Positions 58,984-64,000 of a DNA stretch of 64,000 nt are shown piece by piece; position 1 is the first letter of the stretch; the number at the start of each line of letters is the position of its first letter. The DNA is taken from positions 310,001-374,000 of the forward strand of contig RSEE01000004.1 of NCBI GenBank assembly GCA_003971905.1. The letters run 5' to 3'. The DNA comes from Moniliella sp. 'wahieum' (Eukaryota > Basidiomycota > Moniliellomycetes > Moniliellales > Moniliellaceae). A model generated the notes under the pieces. The model ran no database searches. It was given only the letters and a program-made list of their open reading frames with translations, and was not told where the DNA came from. The translations under genes and the position numbers were made by a program.

Positions 58984-61900
58984 CTACTTGACCTCCAGAT
59001 CACCAAAGATATGCTCCACGTCCGGCCACTCGGCGGCTGCCTCGTCTTGCGCTTGGAAGCGCAGAGCGCCCACCTTCTCGCGGGTCCAATACGTGGGCAC
59101 ATTCGGCGCCTTGCCTGACAGAGAGCGGGAAGGCTGCCCGTGTCCTTGGGACACGATAGGGTCAAATACACGACGATCGTAAGGTTGCTTATGGGGTGCC
59201 CAAAGGGTGTCCCGTGAGTCAGGATCGATGGTGCGGGTGAACCAGCGAGGCTTATGCGGGGGCATTTCGCCCGCTTCTCGCTTCCGTCGTGTGCCCGTTG
59301 CAGCTCCTCCAACTCAATCTTAAGAGTGTTGGCGTCCTCGAATCGGCCTGTTTCAAACGCACGTAGATCGGGCCGCAAGCGGCAATCGGTGGGAGGCAAC
59401 CAAAGATGCAGCCCCTTGGGCAAGTCATTGAGCGTGATCGCAAATGGCGGTAAGTTCTGTATCATCGTCAGCACGCTGCCAGGGAACAACAGGGACAGGA
59501 AGGAAGAGAAACGTACGAAGGGAGCCGGTGGCTTCTCACTATTCTTCCATAGTAGGAGGTACTTGGCCTTCTCTTCAGGCTTAGTTCCAATGGGGGCGGA
59601 TGTTCGAACAGCGTGGTCAGGATTGAGTTCGCCCACATCCGTGCCAATGCGTCGAGCAACCAGTTGGGAATTCCATCTCCCAGCAATCTCCCAGCGAAGG
59701 TTCCCCTGGGCATCGTACACGGCACCTTTGATACCATACGCGTCCTTAGAGCGCCAGCCACGCTGCTTAAACGTGAGCACACACCTGTCGCCTGTTGCGT
59801 GGTTGATCACCTCCATGTCGCCAAAGTGATCGATAGTTGTTTGGCCGATCAGGAAGCCACTAACACACGTCGTAACCTTGTTCCATGTGTAGTGCTCAAA
59901 GTACTTGGGCGGCTCATCGGGCCCAAGGATACCTGGCTGTGGCTCCACTGACGCCAATTTTTCCTTGGTCCACGACGCCTCGGCCCAATCCCGTGGTACT
60001 TTGAGGTTGGCGTGCGCCACCCCCGTTGGGCGAATCTCGAACGTCCTCCCAAGGAACTTGGACTTGGCATCAACACAGCCAAAGTATTGCCATCCAGGAG
60101 ACTCGGCAAAGCAAGCCGAGATGGGCGGATGGTGGGAGACTTGCTCGCTCAAGTAGCGGAATTCCTTGCTACGAGAGACGTACTCAAACGTCTCCCCCAA
60201 CATGGGGTTGAACGGCTTGGCAATCCGGCCAATGGTGGACGAGTAATTGGACATGGCGAATGCTGCCACATAGGCGATCCGCTTGGTTGAATCTTCGGTG
60301 CGCGACGCAGCGTCGAGGCACTCGCTGAATTCCATATCCTCCGCCATACGCTGGAGCATCGAGGTGGGTTCGTTGAACGAAACTGGAAAAGAGATCTTGG
60401 TCAAGTCCTTACCAATGTTGTTCCTCAGAACGCCCCAGAGTGACACTGAGGGCCGCACATCTCGTCCGATTGGCATCTCGTGTCGGACGTGGTCATATGG
60501 CTTGATCCCCTCCATGTGGATCAGACTCGGGTCAATCTTTTGAAGCTCCGATGGGGGCTCGGTAAGTTGCGACTCGACCGTCACATTGGCCAATGTGCCC
60601 CGTTCCACAGCGTCGTAAAACTCATCTTCCGAATCCGATGCTTCCTCTCCCGCAAGACCAAGGGCACCTTTTCCGGCCTGAAGGGACGGCCGTTCCAAAG
60701 AAGCTTTCGGTGTTTCCTGCGTCACGTTGGTAGTGGCATTGTCCTCGGACACGGGGGCATATCAGCGCCGACTGGGGTACGGAGAGCCAGCTGGTTGCGG
60801 AGCTCCTTGATCGTCCTCCGTTTCTGTGCTCCGTCGTCCGTCAGACGGGCGAGATTGTGCTCCATCTGCTCGTACTGCTTAGCCAGAGTCTTGAGGTTCT
60901 CCTCCCACAGAAGTTTGGCCGATATCTCTTGGCTGTAGCGGCGGCGGAGGTACGCTTCCCTTCTCTCAACCGACTGATACTGCGCCAAGAGATCGACGAT
61001 CGAGATCAAGTCGTCCCGAATGGCCAAACGAGTGGACAGTGTATCGACAGGCCCACCATCCGACACAAGTCCACCGTCCGAATCGCGCAAGATTTCCGTC
61101 CCATTCGCACAGCGATCTACCATTAACTCGGAAAGAGCCTTGGCCAGCTCAGCACGAGTGGTAAGCGAATTGGTGAGCAAAGAAAACTCATTGTCGAGGG
61201 TAGACCATCCTGCATCAACTTGGGATTACTCGCGTTGGACTTGCCATACAAGTCGCCCGTCATTGTGCTTCCATGATCTTCGCCATAGAGAAGAGATGCA
61301 TCGTCCGCCTCCCTGGATCATGTGGTGGGGTCAAGTCCGTACCCGTGTATGACACGGCATAATTCTCGTACCTAGAGGCAGGCGTAAGGGCCCGTATCAC
61401 TCCGCTACTCTTTCCCCCATCGCCAGACATCGACGAAAAGGAGGGGAACGCAATGGGAGAAGAGATCCGGCTTGGGGTTTTGACCCTGCTGGTGATGCTG
61501 CTGGCTATACGGGACAAACGGTTGCCGGTCGCCGAGGCTGGGCGGGTGGGAAGTGGGGCACTAGTAACATCCTGGGACTTAGGTCCGCTTTCCCCGCCGG
61601 ACAAAGACGGAAAACCTCCGTTACCGTAACCGACACTGGTGTCCGCGCCCTATATTGAACTGACCAATCGTCGTCGGGTTCGCCACAGATGCCACCCTGG
61701 GCTTGGGTGCTACAATAGGGGGTTGCTGGTAGGGGGAGTGTTGGCGGTTGGCGACCTGGGTGAGATGGAAGGATGAAGGCTGGACGGTGCAGAACCACCA
61801 ACGAGGGGGACCTGGAGGCTGAGGCTCGGCCTTGAAACAGGTGATGCTCTCCGCATTCCAGGACCAGGTTCGAGATTCTCGCCCAACTCTTGCGGGTGAG

Positions 61901-63250
61901 CGCGGAAGTAGGCTTGCGTCTGGAACAAAAGCTGGACCCAACGGGCGCGTTCGGCCGGGTGGGATCCACGCAGCAAGAGTTTCGAGTCGACGACGCCCTT
62001 CTTGCCTGGCTCGGACAGAACCTCAAATCGCAATGGGTCAGACGGGTCTGCATTCACGGTCGCGTACTGCAGGTTAATCGAACCGCGAATCTGGCGACCT
62101 TGGTCCGATGGCGAGTGGTAGTAAGACAGGGCACCGTTCTCTAGAACAAACCACCGGGGCTTGTACCGCATATTGGTCAATTTCCCCAGCCAGCCTTTGA
62201 ATGAGGGTGGTTTGATGGGGCCCGGCGACTGTTCATTTGGAACAGGCTCAAATTGGCGTTGCCCAGTTGACGCAAGAGGGCACGGAGACGCTCGTCCTTG
62301 GTGGCTTCCAGACACGGCTGGCCGTCCCTGTCACCAGCAAAAACATCGGCCCCCTTGGCGGCGGCCAACTCGATCATGGCAGTGTCCTTGTAGCGGACTG
62401 CAGCATGAAGCAAGGTGCCACCCGTCTCTGGCGAAGGCGCGTTGAGATCAAGGGCGCGGTACCGGTTGAGCGTTAGCAAATCGGTCAGCTTGTAGGCACC
62501 TTCCTCGCGGGATGTCTCGTATAAAGTGAGCGCACGAAGGAAGGAGGCGTTGAGTTCGGCACGGGACACTTGGAACAAGCTCGCGATGCCAGGGTTGGCG
62601 GCGACCTCCATCGGCTCTTGGCCTTGGTAGTTGCGGATCAAGTCGTCAATGTCGCGGCGCTGGAGCAGCTCTTTATGGCATCGGAACGTCCACAAATGCT
62701 AGCAAGGTGGAGAGGCGTGTTACCATGCTGGATTTCCTGAGTGTTGACGTCGAGGTCTTGGTACTCAGCATGCGAGCAATGGTGGTGTCCTCGGCACAGC
62801 GCATGGCAAGATGGAGGGGCGAGGTGAGCTCGGTGACTTCGGCGGCGGGTACGATGCCGATGGAATCGGAAGGGAGGGGGGGCAGGTCAGTGTTGACAGA
62901 ACTGGCTGTGTTGGCACGCTTGCGGGTTTTGCGAGCAATGTGACGTGCGCGAAGAAGGAAAGGCTCGAGGACCTGCGGGTCGCCGGTGCGAAGGGCGTCG
63001 AGAAGCTTGAAGGAATAAAGGGTGTCGTTGACGCGTACACTCGCCGCCCGTGAAGGAGCAGCAGGAGCAGAATCGGGGGAAGCATCGGGGGCAGGGCTGG
63101 GGCAGAGTCGGGCGGCATCGGCGAGGGGTTGGTCACACCAGCGCCTGCTTCATGCTCCTCCGGCACGAGGGGGGGGTGGGAGCCACGGCGTGGGCTGGGG
63201 CGGGTGTTGATGGCCTGGCGGCTGGCGCGGTGGCGCATCTTGCTGTACAT
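58984..63250 (-). CDS. Oxysterol-binding protein with ankyrin and PH domains (Osh1/Osh2-like)
   Basis: Lipid/sterol transfer protein of ER contact sites. The start is probably the ATG at 63250. Ankyrin region (about 62950–62240): FKLLDALRTGDPQVLEPFLL, TSPLHLAMRCAEDTTIARML, NTPLHLAS-type block, GGTLLHAAVRYKDTAMIELA. PH domain (about 62220–61900): FKGWLGKLTNMRYKPRWFVL, ENGALSYYHSPSD, RARWVQLLFQTQAYF. A Ser-rich linker and a coiled coil (about 61180–60770, REAYLRRRYSQEISAKLLWE) follow. A FFAT-like motif (SDSEDEFYDAVE) should bind VAP at the ER. The OSBP-related domain has FPVSFNEPTSMLQRMAEDME, KPFNPMLGETFEYV and the family signature EQVSHHPPISACF. An intron lies near 59450–59520 (GTACGT…GATACAG); the end reads WPDVEHIFGDLEVK with a stop at 58984–58986. 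About 1,370–1,400 residues, slightly longer than yeast Osh1/2. Frame changes occur near 62690, 62330, 61850, 61240, 60755 and 59280. Confidence 0.93.
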
Positions 63251-63702
63251 GGCCGCCGCGCAGAGGGGGTGGGGAGGAGGGGGTGATGGATGGCGATGGG
63301 GGCGATGGGCGATGGGGACGACGGCGGGCAGGCAGGCTCAACTCAGCATGGAGCTGGCTGTGCTGGCTGCTGGCCACCGTCCTGCGGATCTGAGATCTGA
63401 CGGGCTGACCGATGAGCACGAGTGAGCGCTGAGCCTCAGCGGTGTGCTGGACGGGCAGCTCAGCGTGGCTGGCGCCCTGCCGAGCCGCGCCTTCAGCGTG
63501 CATGCACCCATGTCACATGTCAGCCTGCTTAGCTTGGGCTCAGCGTGCGCGCGTGACGCTGAGCGCCCGGCCGCCTCAGCCCTGGCGAGCTCAGCCACGC
63601 AGTAACTCAGCGCTCCGCTGGCTAGTGGCTCAGTGTTGTTAACTGTGTTGAGACTCACGGAGTGCCTGGTGTTGTGTGGGCCTGCAACCAGGTCCCACCC
63701 AC

Positions 63703-63720
63703 CAGTTACTAGTAACTAGT
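63703..63720. repeat. ACTAGT heptamer pair
   Basis: AGTTACTAGTAACTAGTA: ACTAGT palindromes with an A spacer. Confidence 0.7.
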
Positions 63721-63945
63721 AGCCCAGTCCCAGCGCCATCCCAGTGCGGCACTCAGACCGCGCACCCACCCGACCCCCCAGCCCCCGCCACGCGCGCGGC
63801 GAGCGCGTCGCTGACATCATCCTCTCTCCCGCCGCACAAAGGCGCTGCTGCTCCGTGGCCTGTTCTGCCTCAACCAACGCGCCGCGTTCTCGGCATCCAC
63901 CACGCCTGGTGATGGCCCGACGCGGCAACCCTGGCCAGCACCGCA

Positions 63946-63970
63946 GATCATGCATCATGCATCATGCATG
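63946..63970. repeat. ATGCAT heptamer array
   Basis: Three ATGCATC steps (ATCATGCATCATGCATCATG), the same design as at 19971–20033. Confidence 0.85.
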
Positions 63971-64000
63971 TGCACCATGCCCCATAGCATCATGTGACTC

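Larger units (their letters stand above)
63251..64000. other. Right-edge intergenic stretch
   Basis: Upstream of the OSBP gene. G-rich near 63165–63300, many GCTCAGC words (63335–63600), the ACTAGT pair at 63703–63720 and an ATGCAT array at 63946–63970. No gene is supported before the window ends. Confidence 0.5.

Overview
The window is nuclear DNA of a fungus. It carries spliced genes with short GT–AG introns (about 55–110 bases, branch sites like CTAAC/CTGAC), a Zn(II)2Cys6 regulator, a Nop53, an ankyrin–PH oxysterol-binding protein and a DUF6534-type seven-helix-like membrane protein. The DUF6534-type gene and the modest number of introns per gene suggest Basidiomycota, perhaps a smut-like lineage; the lineage is inference, the kingdom is not.

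Layout. 0.6–1.2 kb: a small putative secreted protein. 3.6–17.5 kb: one giant gene, coiled coil followed by about 9.9 kb of 39-base coding repeats (Ala-Pro-Lys-Glu-Val). 17.5–20.5 kb: gene-poor, with short palindromic repeats. 20.5–24.2 kb: DUF1765 protein. 25–26.2 kb: DUF6534-type membrane protein (minus). 26.2–27.6 kb: repeat cluster with an inverted repeat. 27.6–30.0 kb: zinc-cluster transcription factor (minus). 32.7–33.5 kb: penta-EF-hand protein. 34.3–35.6 kb: putative mitochondrial RRM protein. 36.0–38.0 kb: GH1 beta-glucosidase (minus). 38.8–41.9 kb: alanyl-tRNA synthetase (minus), head to head with RPB10 (42.1–42.5 kb). 43.3–44.6 kb: two small single-span membrane proteins. 44.8–49.4 kb: PRMT1/Hmt1, CCT5 and the ADP/ATP carrier, all minus. 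50–53.9 kb: accessory stretch with a possible LINE remnant and an unrecognised Ser/Pro-rich gene. 54.0–56.0 kb: mitochondrial Hsp70. 57.1–58.6 kb: NOP53. 59.0–63.3 kb: Osh1/Osh2-like sterol/lipid transfer protein.

Housekeeping functions dominate the right two thirds: translation (AlaRS, Nop53), transcription (Rpb10), protein folding (CCT5, mtHsp70), mitochondrial ADP/ATP exchange, arginine methylation and sterol traffic. They are not an operon or a pathway cluster. Almost every conserved gene has one or more single-base frame changes, many in or near short homopolymers. This points to residual long-read assembly errors rather than gene death, so exon boundaries below are approximate where frames switch.

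The two most distinctive signals are the giant repeat protein with its higher-order repeat structure, and a dispersed family of intergenic heptamer arrays. Each array is a 6-base self-complementary word (ACCGGT, ACGCGT, ACTAGT, ATGCAT or AAGCTT) plus one spacer base, and several lie within a few hundred bases upstream of genes.
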